DNA from: Rheum nobile | Taxonomy: Eukaryota; Streptophyta; Magnoliopsida; Caryophyllales; Polygonaceae | DNA: 64,000 nucleotides | Direction of reading: 5' to 3' | Assembly: GCA_027886185.1 (NCBI GenBank) | Contig: WOAB01000142.1 | Coordinates: 1,674,001-1,738,000 of the forward strand | Part shown: in pieces, positions 34,752 through 54,155 of the stretch | How positions within the stretch are numbered: position 1 is the stretch's first letter | How the letters are laid out: each line of letters opens with the position of its first letter | The notes under the pieces: model-generated | What the model saw: the letters and a program-made list of their open reading frames with translations, nothing else | Told to the model about the DNA's origin: nothing | Databases searched by the model: none | Position numbers and translations under genes: made by a program

Positions 34752-36693
34752 GATATCTACAAAGGAAGTAACATGCAGATAAGTTTATGCTTGACATGCA
34801 AAAGCTCAAAATTAAACATGCTTTAAAATTCAAGCAGATGCACATTTTATTCAAATTAAGTTTGTCCCTAGTGAATAAAATGATTCCAACACCCTATCTG
34901 AGATAAGACCTAAGCATACTTTGGCAATTCCCTAAGTCTCATGTGATCAAGGTAAGTAACATTTACTAATTATAACTCCTTAAAATTCTTGGTTGATGGT
35001 CCATATCCCATGTTAGACTCATCTCTATGCCTCAAGATCCAAAACTTTGCATTTTGGTCTCTTGTTGAGTATAACCATATCAATATTTATGAATCCCTTA
35101 TATATATCCACCCTCACTATCCCAAGGTCAAAGAAGGACACCTCGCTTTGGCGAAACCTATCCAACCAATTCCTAGGGCCTCATGGGTTATAATATGGAA
35201 AGGCAATACCTCAATATTCTTTTAGGGACTTAAGCATGCAATGGTTGTCTATTTACTAGTGAACAAAATAGCATAAACAAACAATCATGCAAGGCTTAAA
35301 ATAATAAAGCATTCAAAATGCAATAATTAAATGTGATCCTAGTATGGCCCCTAAAAACCAAAATCAAAGATCTAATCTTTATGGGTCTTGTTCTTTATGG
35401 ATCTCCATCCTTGGTACCCTTCATGGATCTACATCCTTGGTCTTCATAGGATATTCACTTCTTGTAATACATAATTTTTCTAAATAATCTAATTACTGAA
35501 AATTAAATTACAAAATAAATAACGATACACAGATCGTGTACAAGAAAACATAACGATACGCAAATTGTATTTTATATCCTAAAGTGGGCCATACTAGTCA
35601 CCTCATACAAGCAATAATATCATAATATTAAAAAACATGCATGCAATAATAATATCAAATATTATCAACAATATTAATCTAATTAATAACAAAAAGCAAT
35701 TTAAATAAATTTAAATAAAACATTATTAAATTAAATAAATCATCTCATGAGATAAATAATTCAATATCAAATTCTTAATTCAAATTAAAATCAATATATA
35801 GAATTAATCATTAAAATGAATTATTGGATAAGATATGCATAAACAAGGTAAGATATCAAATATCCTTATCTTAATCTAGTAAGAATCTACCCTAACAACT
35901 TTTAGGAAATTATATTGTAGATAATATCAAATATTATCTAATTGGGCAAATAAAATCTTATCTTATACTTTTTAGGAAAATATCATAAAACGCAAAATCT
36001 ATCCAACCGGACCGAGTCGCGCCCGAGCCTAGCTCGGACCAACCCGTGCCCTACCGAACCGCGCAACCACTGAACAGACCGATCCCAGTTAATACAGACT
36101 GAACCGCGACTCCCACTGCAGACCAGACCCGAGCCCATGCACGTACCGGACCAACCCGGGTCCGTTTCAGCCACGAGCCATGAGCCGTGGTCCAGCAGAA
36201 CGCACAAAGCCGAGTCCAACCCGGTCTGCACCACGCGACCTATCTCACACCCAGTCTCGGTCCGCACCAGCCGGTCCCATCGCCATGAGCCGGGGTGCGT
36301 GCCGAATCGGATCCGATCCGGTTTGGTCCCCCCCCCCCCCCCCCCTTCAGAATTTTATGTATGAAACAATTTCATAAAAAAAAAATCAGAATTGTGGAAA
36401 AACAAAATTTAGGGGATTGATCCATCTTATGAAAATCAAAATTTTCATCTAATGATTTAAAACTTGCCAAAATCATATCTCTTGTATAATTAAATCACAT
36501 GAATCAAGTATGTGTAGAACAATTTTACATGTATATTAGTTTATGAAGTTCTCAACTTTACTAATCCAATCAATCAATATCACAATTTTAATCATGCAAA
36601 TTAACCTACATATCAATTTACCACTTAATTTGAATCAAGACATGCATCAAAATTAACTCTTTTAAAATTTTGATCCTATCAATTTATGCAAGA
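34752..36693 (-). other. Copia II leader with GC-rich patch and C run
   Basis: A 1.9-kb leader of the same design as in element I: AT-rich flanks and a GC-rich patch at 36000-36330 containing GATCCGATCCGGTTTGGTC and then an 18-nt C run (36328-36345). The patch is much less conserved between I and II than the AT-rich flanks. Confidence 0.7.
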
Positions 36694-37437
36694 GGCTCGT
36701 GATACCACTGTTGGGATTAGATGCGTATAAGCGGAATTTCAAAGAACTATTTTCTAGCATCTAACAAGGATCTCATGCATGAATCAATAGGGGTCAATTA
36801 GAAGTAGAGTTAAATACTGTTTGATGCGAGTCTGAAATGTTCCGGCAGAATTTCAGCGGAGATCGAAAGCCCTAAGTGTGGCTTCAATAATTGGTCCATA
36901 CGAGTCTGGAATCTGGATCGCCTTTGGTCTCGTCTACTAGAACAACGAACGAAGGAAACAAACTTGGCTTCTCTGGGAGAGGTTCAGCCGTACATGTAGA
37001 GAGGAGAGGAAATTGTGCGTTTTCCTTGTTCGTAACAATTACTTATAAGATCGTATCTTATCTTTGATAATAGATATAATATCTTTATATTGTATATATA
37101 TATCTTCTAATAAGATATCTCCTCATCTAGTAATTATTAATGGTAACTCTTATGCATTAATAATAAAAGTCAATCTCCCAATATAAGCCTATGGCCGAAA
37201 TCTCCATGTCCCACATGGGCTTTCGGTTCGGTTTAATCCAGCCGGATAACTCTATGTGTGTGACCTCATAGGACCTGATTATCATATCCATGGACCTAAC
37301 CCGATTAAGTCTATTAATCGTAGTTGGCTTCTAGCAAAGCACTACGATCCCTAAAATACTCGGATTATAAATCTCCATTAATAGTCATATTTCATGTTCA
37401 GTAATTACACCTTTAATTAAATGACACAATTCCTTCA
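36694..37437 (-). repeat. Copia II 5' LTR (36709-37437) and primer-binding site
   Basis: 729 bp from TGTTGGGATTAG to ACACAATTCCTTCA. The minus strand continues into TGGTATCACGAGCC (36694-36707), complementary to initiator-Met tRNA. Confidence 0.93.
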
Positions 37438-37442
37438 CTTGG

Positions 37443-37964
37443 TAGGTGCTGGAGGAACGAAGGTGTGTTCGGTAACCGGAAAGGTACTAGGGACGCAAGG
37501 AGTTTCAATTTATTTTATTTTTGGAACAATTTCGGTTATAGATTGAAAAGGAGAATATACATGGTTTAAAATGCACCAGAGTTCAGTCAGCACAAAATAA
37601 ATGCACAACAAGGTTCCAACAGGGAAGCTCACGGGAATTAAACGATGACTACAAAGGTGCCAAGATGTTCCTCCAACTCCTGTACTCGTGTGGTCTTTTT
37701 CGGCTAGCTGATAGCATTCGCCAGATCTTTCATAGCAGCGATAATCCACTGTGCGCACTCTGCAACCGAAATGCTTTGGCTCTGATAAATGTGAAGATTG
37801 CGGCATTTCCACGTATAGTAGACAAAAAAATGTGAGGCAGCTTCGTCGAAAGAGGAAGGTAAAAGAATTCCCGGTGATGTTCTGTGTAAACCAATTGCTC
37901 CATTGGGTCAAAAATAGTATTAAGAACTGAAATCGTGTAAGAGCAGCTAATCCAATGGGGACTC
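37443..37964. other. Flank between copia II and the LINE remnant
   Basis: The minus strand 37911-37510 is open for 133 codons (WSNWFTQNITGNSFTFLF near its start). In neighbouring minus frames there is weak resemblance to the region between the polymerase and RNase H of plant LINEs (WKCRNLHIY). The signal is too thin for a firm call; it may be a second LINE-derived fragment in the opposite direction. Confidence 0.3.
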
Positions 37965-38308
37965 AGTCCTTCTAGCTAGCACATGCATCCTTTGCCAAGA
38001 TGCTCCTGAAACTGAGGAACATCTTTGGATTAAGAGTTTCATTCTTGGTAGATGCGAGGAGTACTCTTAAGGCTTGGAACTGTAGAGATAAGAGGATGAA
38101 TATTATTGTTCATAAATATATTAGACAAATTGCTTAATTGGGTTATTCCTGACTATGGTTGGGTACTTGGGTCAACTCCGATAATTCCGATGGTTTAGCC
38201 ACAACGGCAGGAGTGATCACAGATAGGATTGGGCAATGGACTGGTGGATTTCTTCACAATATTGGGCAATGCACTATTCCTGCGGCCCAACTTTGGGGAT
38301 TCGATCAT
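37965..38308 (+). pseudogene. LINE ORF2 remnant: zinc finger and RNase H start
   Basis: STCILCQDAPETEEHLWIKS near 37978 matches the zinc-binding segment of plant non-LTR reverse transcriptases (C-x2-C...E-x2-HL). After a frame change, WVNSDNSDGLATTAGVITDR and GQWTGGFLHNIGQCTIPAAQ (about 38167-38300) match the RVT_3 RNase H of plant LINEs. Frames are broken. The fragment stops where the gag-only copia element enters at 38309 and continues at 40818. Confidence 0.72.
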
Positions 38309-38771
38309 TGTTGAGTATGCTTGAATTCATCTGAGGGTCGTCGCCGGGTCGCGGTGAGGCTGACGCCCCGCGGTGATCGCCGGGTCTACAAGGCAGGGCA
38401 ACTGAGAGTTGCCGCCGGGTCGCGGTGGAACTGGATGTCCCACGGTGGGAGTCACCGCCCCGCGGTGGGGGTCACCGCCCCGCGGTGGGGGTCACCGCCC
38501 CGCGGTGGGGGTCACCGCCCCGCGGTGGGACATGGGTTACTTGGGCCGATGTCTTGGGGCCCAAGTCTGTCAGGGTAGAACCTTAGCACTATTTATAGTC
38601 GCTTATTGTAAACCCTAATGTAATCCGAAATCTGTAATTCTGCCTCCTAATACAATCTGATCTCACTCTGTTCGTGGACGTAGCCAATTTTGGTGAACTA
38701 CGTAAATCTGTGTTCATTTGTTCTTGTTCTTTCTTGTTTGTTTGTTTGTCTCTCTCTCAATCCGCACAACA
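38309..38771 (+). repeat. Gag-only copia 5' LTR with a 20-bp minisatellite
   Basis: TGTTGAGTATGC to CCGCACAACA. At 38451-38530 it holds four exact copies of GTCACCGCCCCGCGGTGGGG. The 3' LTR lacks this array and carries a different one. Confidence 0.95.
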
Positions 38772-38774
38772 AAC

Positions 38775-38786
38775 TGGTATCAGAGC
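38775..38786 (+). other. Primer-binding site of the gag-only copia element
   Basis: TGGTATCAGAGC, initiator-Met tRNA complement, three bases after the LTR. Confidence 0.93.
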
Positions 38787-38820
38787 TTGGTTAATCGATG
38801 TTTGTTTTCTGGAGAGAAAG

Positions 38821-40011
38821 ATGTTTGCTTTGAACATCAAGATCAACAAGTTCACGGGGAGGAACAGTTTCAGTCTATGGCAGATCCAGATGCGGTCTTT
38901 GCTGAAGCAACAGGGTCTATGGGGGCCGCTGAAAGTAAAGGCAGGCGATAACGTCACCGCTGAGATGGCCATTCAGGAGGAGAAGGCACACTCAACGATT
39001 ATGTTGTGTCTCGCAGATGATGTCATCACCGAGATCTCAGACGAAGAGACTGCCGCTGGGTTGTGGTTGAAGTTAGAGAGTCTTTATATGACGAAGTCTC
39101 TCACCAACAAGTTACTTCTGAAGCAACGTCTGTTCGGCCTACGTATGCAGGAAGGTATGAAACTCAGGGAACATTTAGAACAACTTAATACTATTCTGTT
39201 AGAATTAAGGAATATTGATGTTAAGGTTGAAGATGAGGATGCTGCCTTGATTCTGTTAGTATCTTTGCCCAGTTCCTTTGAGAACTTTGTTCAGTCATTC
39301 ATAATTGGGAAAGATACAGTAACTCTGGAAGACGTCAAGTCTGCCCTTCATTCAAGGGAACTGCGTCATCAGGCGAATAGCACAAGTTCAGATAATCAAG
39401 CCTCTGGGCTGTTTACCAGCGGAGGAAAGGGACAGGAAAAGGAGAAGAAGAAGGACAAGAAGCCGTCTTGTTCAAAGGGTCCTAAGCCGAATGATGTCTG
39501 CAACTACTGTAAGGAGAAATGGCATTGGAAGAACGAATGTCCTAAGAAGAAGAAATCGCAGGATTCTGGTTCTACAGCTGTTGCAAAAGATGATTTTGCA
39601 CTTGATGAGGATATAGCTCTGGTTGCTGGTGGACACACGAATCAGGCTGATGTGTGGGTCCTTGATTCTGGGGCTTCTTATCACATATGTCCTAAGAGAG
39701 AGTGGTTCGAAACCTATAAGCAGGTAGATGGTGGCAGTGTTTCCATGGCCAATAGCTCTGTCTGCAAGGCGGTTGGAATAGGCTCGATCAAGATAAGGAC
39801 ACACGATGGTAGATTATGTACATTGAACGAGGTCAGGCACGTTCCACTTATTACCAAGAATCTGATATCTCTAAGTCTGCTGGATAGTAAGGGGTTATGT
39901 TTCAAGGGTGAAGGTGGAATTCTGAATGTCTGCAAGGGTTCTGATGTGATTCTGAAAGGTGTCAAGCAGGGTACTTTGTATCTTGTACATGGTCCTATGG
40001 GACAAATCTGA
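38821..40011 (+). CDS. Copia gag-protease protein (intact frame)
   Basis: ATG 38821 is the best start because gag families begin with a segment like MFALNIKINKFTGRNSF, although the frame is open upstream to 38674 in the LTR. Domains: N-terminal gag (SLWQIQMRSLLKQQGLWGPL), UBN2-type core (LTNKLLLKQRLFGLRMQEGM, LREHLEQLNTILLELRNIDV), Lys-rich linker, CCHC-like knuckle CNYCKEKWHWKNEC with Trp at an unusual place, then protease with the active site VWVLDSGASYHICP. The product (about 397 residues) would form particles and cleave itself, but needs polymerase and integrase in trans. The frame ends in the region where integrase would normally begin (GTLYLVHG). Confidence 0.93.
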   Translation: MFALNIKINKFTGRNSFSLWQIQMRSLLKQQGLWGPLKVKAGDNVTAEMAIQEEKAHSTIMLCLADDVITEISDEETAAGLWLKLESLYMTKSLTNKLLLKQRLFGLRMQEGMKLREHLEQLNTILLELRNIDVKVEDEDAALILLVSLPSSFENFVQSFIIGKDTVTLEDVKSALHSRELRHQANSTSSDNQASGLFTSGGKGQEKEKKKDKKPSCSKGPKPNDVCNYCKEKWHWKNECPKKKKSQDSGSTAVAKDDFALDEDIALVAGGHTNQADVWVLDSGASYHICPKREWFETYKQVDGGSVSMANSSVCKAVGIGSIKIRTHDGRLCTLNEVRHVPLITKNLISLSLLDSKGLCFKGEGGILNVCKGSDVILKGVKQGTLYLVHGPMGQI

Positions 40012-40356
40012 GGCAGAGGAGAAGTATGGTTCATCTGGCACTGGCATAGTGCATCTGGTACTTCTGTCTGAAGTCTGGTACATATGGCACTATCATAGTG
40101 TGTCTGGTACATCTGTCTGAAGTCTAGAGTCTGGTTCATCTGGCACTGTCCTAGTGCATCTGGTACTTCTGTCTGAAGTCTGGTACATCTGGCACTGGCA
40201 TAGTACATCTGGTACTTTTGTCTGAAGTCTGTACATCTGACACCGCCATGGTGGATCTGGTACATCTGGGAGAATTCAAGTCAAGGTGGAGATAGTACAT
40301 CTGGCATTGCCTAATGCATCTGGTACATCTGGAAGAATTCAAGTCAAGGTGGAGAT
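40012..40356 (+). repeat. Tandem repeats in place of the integrase-polymerase region, with duplicated polypurine tract
   Basis: About six degenerate copies of a ~50-bp unit (TCTGGTACATCTGGCACTGG, CATAGTGCATCTGGTACTTC, TGTCTGAAG) fill the gap between protease and 3' LTR. The sequence GAATTCAAGTCAAGGTGGAG occurs twice (about 40272 and 40335), the second directly before the LTR as the polypurine tract. Confidence 0.88.
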
Positions 40357-40817
40357 TGTTGAGTATGCTTGAATTCATCTGAGGGTCGTCGTCGGGTCGC
40401 GGTGAGGCTGACGCCCCGCGGTGATCGCCGGGTCTACAAGGCAGGGCAACTGAGAGTTGCCGCCAGGTCGCGGTGGAACTGGACGCCCCGCGGTGGGCAA
40501 CTGAGAGTTGCCGCCGGGTCGCGGTGGAACTGGACGCCCCGCGGTGGGCAACTGAGAGTTGCCGCCGGGTCGCGGTGGGACATGGGTTACTTGGGCCGAT
40601 GTCTTGGGGCCCAAGTCTGTCAGGGTAGAACCTTAGCACTATTTATAGTCGCTTATTGTAAACCCTAATGTAATCCAAAATCTATAATTCTGCCTCCTAA
40701 TACAATCTGATCTCACTCTGTTCGTGGACGTAGCCAATTTTGATGAACCACGTAAATCTGTGTTCGTTTGTTCTTGTTCTTGTTTGTTTGTTTGTCTCTC
40801 TCTCAATCCGCACAACA
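40357..40817 (+). repeat. Gag-only copia 3' LTR with a 51-bp minisatellite
   Basis: Matches the 5' LTR except in the GC-rich middle, where 40446-40580 has two and a half copies of a 51-bp unit starting GCAACTGAGAGTTGCCGCC. Confidence 0.95.
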
Positions 40818-41060
40818 ATCATGATGACATGAAATTTGTGTGCGACAAAGCCGTATCACCTCATGTGTAGCCTCATCGAGCAGTGTCGAGATTTTCTTCT
40901 GCCATGTCTTTAGGAAAGCGAATTTTATCGCAGACTCCCTTACTAGCTTATTTTTCTCCTTTCCCATTGGTTTTCATCTTTTGTATGACCTCCCGTTTCT
41001 ATTTTGTTGCTTCTTCATTGAGTACCCAACCTTATTGTTATGTAGCCCACTTGTTTTTTA
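40818..41060 (+). pseudogene. LINE ORF2 remnant: C-terminal RNase H
   Basis: This continues the fragment that ends at 38308. VEIFFCHVFRKANFIADSLT (about 40888-40947) matches the final block of LINE RNase H (consensus HV.REAN..AD.LA), followed by FSFPIGFHLLYDLP. It has stops and shifts. Together with 37965-38308 it shows an old LINE interrupted by the gag-only element. Confidence 0.75.
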
Positions 41061-41438
41061 TTCAATGAATTCCTTAGGATGTAGCCTCTCATTGACCAAA
41101 AACAATAAAATATTCTTGTATATTTTATGGACATATATAATAAATCATTCAATATACATATGTAAAATCAGTTGGATGACCTTGGATCTACAATAATATA
41201 TGTTACTTTTAGGTTGACTAGCGGGTATCTCGATCGATCATCATTCTATTCTTAATTAATTTTTGAAAGGTAGCTCGATCAATCACATACAATATACTAT
41301 CTAAGGTTAGGTGGTATTTTTATTCCAACTAACTCTTTCCATCTAATACGCATGCAGTATATACCATGTACTTACCGCATATAAAGCTTACCATACATAT
41401 GTAATTGGGCTGCTAATTATGTAATTACGGTACAAATC
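41061..41438 (+). promoter_or_regulatory. SCPL upstream region with probable TATA box at 41380-41386
   Basis: TATAAAG at 41380 lies 53 bp before the ATG, which would give a 5' leader of about 25 nt if transcription starts 30 bp downstream. The region is AT-rich with GATCGATC motifs at 41231-41280. No other element is convincing. Only about 380 bp separates the LINE remnant from the ATG, so the promoter is short or includes transposon DNA. Confidence 0.5.
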
Positions 41439-50478
<9,040 letters not shown>

Positions 50479-50560
50479 TCCATTCGTTTTCGATCTCCAT
50501 CTTTTTTTTAGTTTATTTGTTGATCAACGTATTTTAGTTTTTTTTTTAATAAATGAATTT
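50479..50560 (+). terminator. SCPL 3' region with polyadenylation signal
   Basis: AATAAA at 50548-50553, 70 bp after the stop, preceded by long T runs, is the best poly(A) signal. Confidence 0.6.
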
Positions 50561-50799
50561 GGGTCATCTTTGATTCAACTTTGGCAGCAATAAAAGGCGT
50601 TCGATCGGGTTACAGTTTTATTTTTTTCAGATTCGCAATTACATATAATATTGATCGAATGGTCAAATTACAAGAAGAGATGGGTGTGCAAACACGAGGG
50701 AAAGTGACTCGAGAATCACAAAGTACAATTGATCGATCAAAGTACGTAATATATTATAATAAGATGCAGATGCGGTGAGAAATGAAACTTAGGTGAGAA

Positions 50800-51235
50800 C
50801 GTGAGAATACACATACTAACAAAATTTCATGCATATTACGCGATGTGTATGAAATTTTGTTTATGTGTGCATGGATTTTTACTTACACATAGTCACATAT
50901 ATAGTAAAAAATATATTCACATACAAGCAAAAATCCATGCACATCTTGAGGTGTGCATGAATTTTTATCTGTATGTTTATGGAGTTTTAACTTACACATA
51001 GTAAAAAAAAATGCACATACAGGCAATAATCTATATATGCACATATTGTGATGTGCATTAATTTTTACATGTATGTGCATGAGCTTTCACTTATGCATAG
51101 TCACAAACTTAAGCACATGCATGCAAAAAATCATACACATTTTAAAACGTGTATGAGTTTTTGGCATGTACGTGCATGAGTTTTCACCTACCAAAGTCAT
51201 GCACATACACTCATAAATTTATGAACATCGGACAT
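50800..51235. repeat. Degenerate ~125-bp tandem repeat with GCACAT motifs
   Basis: Three to four copies of a unit containing CACATACA.GCAAAAATC, a GCACAT...ATGTGCAT inverted pair and GAGTTTTCACTTACACATAG. It lies between the two SCPL loci. The GCACAT core recalls the MULE motif further right, but units here are longer and palindromic. Confidence 0.75.
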
Positions 51236-51643
51236 TCTTACATATCCATTCTCATATTAACTTTTTCCTTATAATAAATTATTTTACTGTAAAATAATAT
51301 ACATTATAATATTATGAGTGATAATCTAAAAATATGTGCAATGTTATAAATAAAAGTCGAACACTTTTTATCCTAAACCTCCATTTCACTTTTATTAAAC
51401 GAAAAAAAAAATTAGAAACGAAAAGAAAAATTAAACGAAAAGAAAAATTAGAAACGTGACTCAGGGCTAGCTTGCATAGCTAGATGCATCATGTTTGTTT
51501 TCGTCAACGTTGAACGTTTGGTAATTAATCACGTGAGGGGTTAGGTGGTTTTTTTTTTCCTTGTTCTGGCATTGCGTATATATATGTGTGCAGTATAATA
51601 TTAAAATATATCGATCTTTAGTCAACTAAAAAAAGGCTAGAGA

Positions 51644-51814
51644 ATGGGAATAGTTGAAGAGTGGGCATGGAGAAGAAACATTAGCTTGGTTATAATTAAG
51701 TATTTGGGTGTTATTTAATACATGTGGTGGCGCCACCACAACCACCACCTCCGACTCGGCAGTTCACACTCTTCCGGGATATCCTGGAAACCTTCCTTTT
51801 CAACTTCAAACCGG
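51644..51814 (+). pseudogene. First-exon fragment of a second SCPL gene
   Basis: HTLPGYPGNLPFQLQTG followed by a GT donor at 51815 matches the end of exon 1 of the intact gene (DTLPGYDGKLPFKLETG and GT), with the same phase. A hydrophobic start (MGIVEEWAWRRNISLVIIKY) from ATG 51644 is followed by a stop, so the signal part and the mature part are now in different frames. No other SCPL exon follows in the window; the MULE begins within about 100 bp. It is best seen as a tandem duplicate that was damaged. Confidence 0.82.
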
Positions 51815-52379
51815 GTACTTTTTTGTATTATTACTACTAAAGTATATAGTTAAATTTGTATCACTTAGTGATCGAAGAAGCATTAGCTTAGTTATATCCG
51901 ATGGGAGATCCCGTGAAGACGTGATAGGGCGTTAGGAATAAGGATGGATCTGCACTGTCCGTTTCACCATCCTTCATTAAAATTTCTTTCAGGCGCGTAC
52001 GTGCCCCTTTCTTCTTCTTTCTTGTTCGCCAATCCAACAGTACGGCTCTTCTCGATTTGCTGAAATCGTTGCCGCCGTCTTCTACACTCCATGGATTTGC
52101 TGAAATCGTCTTCTGTTTGATTTCGCATTCACCTCTTTGATCTCGCATTCATCTTATTCCTTTGATTCGCTATAAATTTATTGTTGATTACCTGCTTCAA
52201 CTGATTTTGACGTGCTAAATTAGTCTCGCCTACAGATCCCTTTAAATTGGGGTTTTTCTTTCTCGTTTTCGATGGATTCAGGTAAGTTCTCAGTGTTGTT
52301 GTTGTTTTGTTTATAATATCGTATTTTGCTTCGTATTGCTTTAAATCTCTATAGTTTCTATTGTTTTTCTTGTTGTTTT

Positions 52380-53020
52380 AACATATGAACACATTCTCTT
52401 TGTATTTCACATATGAACACATTTTCTGGTTCATATGAACATATTCTTTTTTTTTTTAGGTTTACGTACATTCTCTTGACTTTTGCATATGAACAAATCT
52501 TTTTATATGTATGCACACATGTGTTTACCTGTCATTAATACATTATTAATTCATCTTTCCATTTATTTAGTCTTTCATATATTATCTCTACATTTTGCAT
52601 ATGCACACAATAAAGTTTTAGTGTTTCATATACTGTATATGCACACTGTGTAAGCTGATATATGCACACAATAGTGTTAATCATATGCACACAAATGTGT
52701 TTAGCATATGAACACATCTGTGTTAGCATATGAACACATCTTAATTTCATCTTTCCATGTAGTTTTAGTGCTTCATATATTATATATGCACACACTGGAA
52801 GTTGAGGTATGCACACAACAATGTTAATTATATGCACACATATGAACACATCTGTTTATATGTATGCACACATGTGTTTACCTGACATGAATACAATATT
52901 AATTCATCTTTCCATATAGTTAGTCTTTCATATATTATCTATGCACACACTGGAAGTTAAGTTATGCACACAACAGTGTTAATAATATGCACACATGAGT
53001 TTTAATATATGCACACAACA
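52380..53020 (+). repeat. CATATGCACACA motif block in transposase intron 1
   Basis: About 20 copies of TATGCACACA or TATGAACACA, almost all reading along the plus strand, with irregular 10-60-bp spacing between AT-rich filler. Confidence 0.9.
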
Positions 53021-53924
53021 TTCTGCAACTTATATTTTTGTATTATGTTGGACAACTTTTTTCAGGAAAGGGTGAAATGGAGGAGAAGAAGGGTATTGTT
53101 TCTCCATGCAGTACTATTGAGTATCATTCTCCTATGTGTGATGATGAATTGAAGCCATATGTTGGATAACTTTTCCCTTCGATTGAACCTGCCATTCAGT
53201 TTTATCGAATCTATGCAGAAGCATGTGGTTTTTCTATACATGTGAATTCATCAAAGAGAGCAAAGGATGAGTCAAATGTTATCATATGGAAGTATCTAGT
53301 TTGCAATAGAGAAGGGTTCAAGCATGTATCTCCTTATGCTGAGTTCAATCCTGCTAAAGGAGATCTTGTTAAAAGAAGGACGGTGTCCAACAGGTGCGGA
53401 TGTGATGCTAAAATGTGGTTCAGATTCGCAGGAAATGATGGCTACCGAGTGACACATTTTGTTAGTGAACATACACATCCCATGCTACGGAAGTCTGAAA
53501 TGCAGTTTTCTAAAAGCAGCAGGAAAGTCACACCATTTCACCAAGACTTCATCATGAACTGCATTAAATCAAATATCGGTGTTAGCAAGAGTTATAAAGT
53601 CTACAAGAATTTAGTTGGTTCATATGCTAATGTAGGTGCTACTGTTGTTGATTTCAAAAATTTTTTGAGAGGTCTCAATTCATACATGGTAGGCTCTGAT
53701 GCACAAATGGTGCTTGATGACTTCTACAAGAGGAAGGAACGATCTGATTCGTTCTACTTTGACTATTTTGTTAACAAGGAGGACCAACTATGCCGCTTGT
53801 TTTGGTGTGATGCTATTAGTAGGAAGAGTTTCTCTTATTTTGGTGACGTTGTTTCAGCTGATGCTACCTACCAACTGAATTCGTATGTACTTTCTTCCAT
53901 CACCCTTTAAATCTGTTAATTACA

Positions 53925-54155
53925 TATGCACACTGAAATAGGAAGACATATGAACACAGTAATCAATTACATATGCACATCCATGATTTAACATATGCAC
54001 ACATGAGACTTGGGATATGCACACTAGGTATATGATATGAACACACTGACTTGTAAATTTCTTCATTGCACATGAACACATTTGTATACCATCTGCACAC
54101 ATTAATGCATTTCATATGAACAAATTATCAATAACAAATGCACACAGTATTGATG
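53925..54155 (+). repeat. CATATGCACACA motif block in transposase intron 2
   Basis: About ten copies (CATATGCACACTG, CATATGAACACAG, GATATGCACACTA and others) in the 298-bp intron that splits the catalytic domain, all in plus orientation. Confidence 0.9.

Larger units (their letters stand above)
29525..37437 (-). mobile_element. Ty1/copia element II, full length, minus strand
   Basis: Two 729-bp LTRs (29525-30253 and 36709-37437) and a perfect 5-bp target duplication CTTGG (29520-29524, 37438-37442). The internal order matches element I: leader, gag, protease, integrase, reverse transcriptase and RNase H remnant on the minus strand. It keeps the full gag core that element I lost but carries nonsense codons, a 1-bp insertion in integrase and a deletion of the RNase H core. 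It shares its coding lineage with element I, yet the LTR halves differ strongly. The LTRs differ from each other by several percent, so it is older than element III. Confidence 0.95.
38309..40817 (+). mobile_element. Non-autonomous copia element encoding only gag and protease (TR-GAG type)
   Basis: A complete small LTR element: LTRs 38309-38771 and 40357-40817, primer-binding site at 38775, one open frame for gag plus protease, a tandem-repeat region, polypurine tract, and a perfect target duplication ATCAT (38304-38308, 40818-40822). No integrase, reverse transcriptase or RNase H remains; the space after the protease is only 345 bp. This fits the plant class described as terminal-repeat retrotransposons with GAG domain (TR-GAG), mobilised by proteins of a related full element. 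The frame is undamaged, which suggests recent activity. Confidence 0.92.

Noticed and set aside
38321..38618. Gly/Arg-rich frames across the LTR of the gag-only copia element
   Set aside because: They translate the LTR minisatellite; the start of gag lies downstream at 38821.
50581..50778. 65-codon frame just after the SCPL gene
   Set aside because: No family resemblance, overlaps the likely 3' end region, starts in a T-rich stretch.
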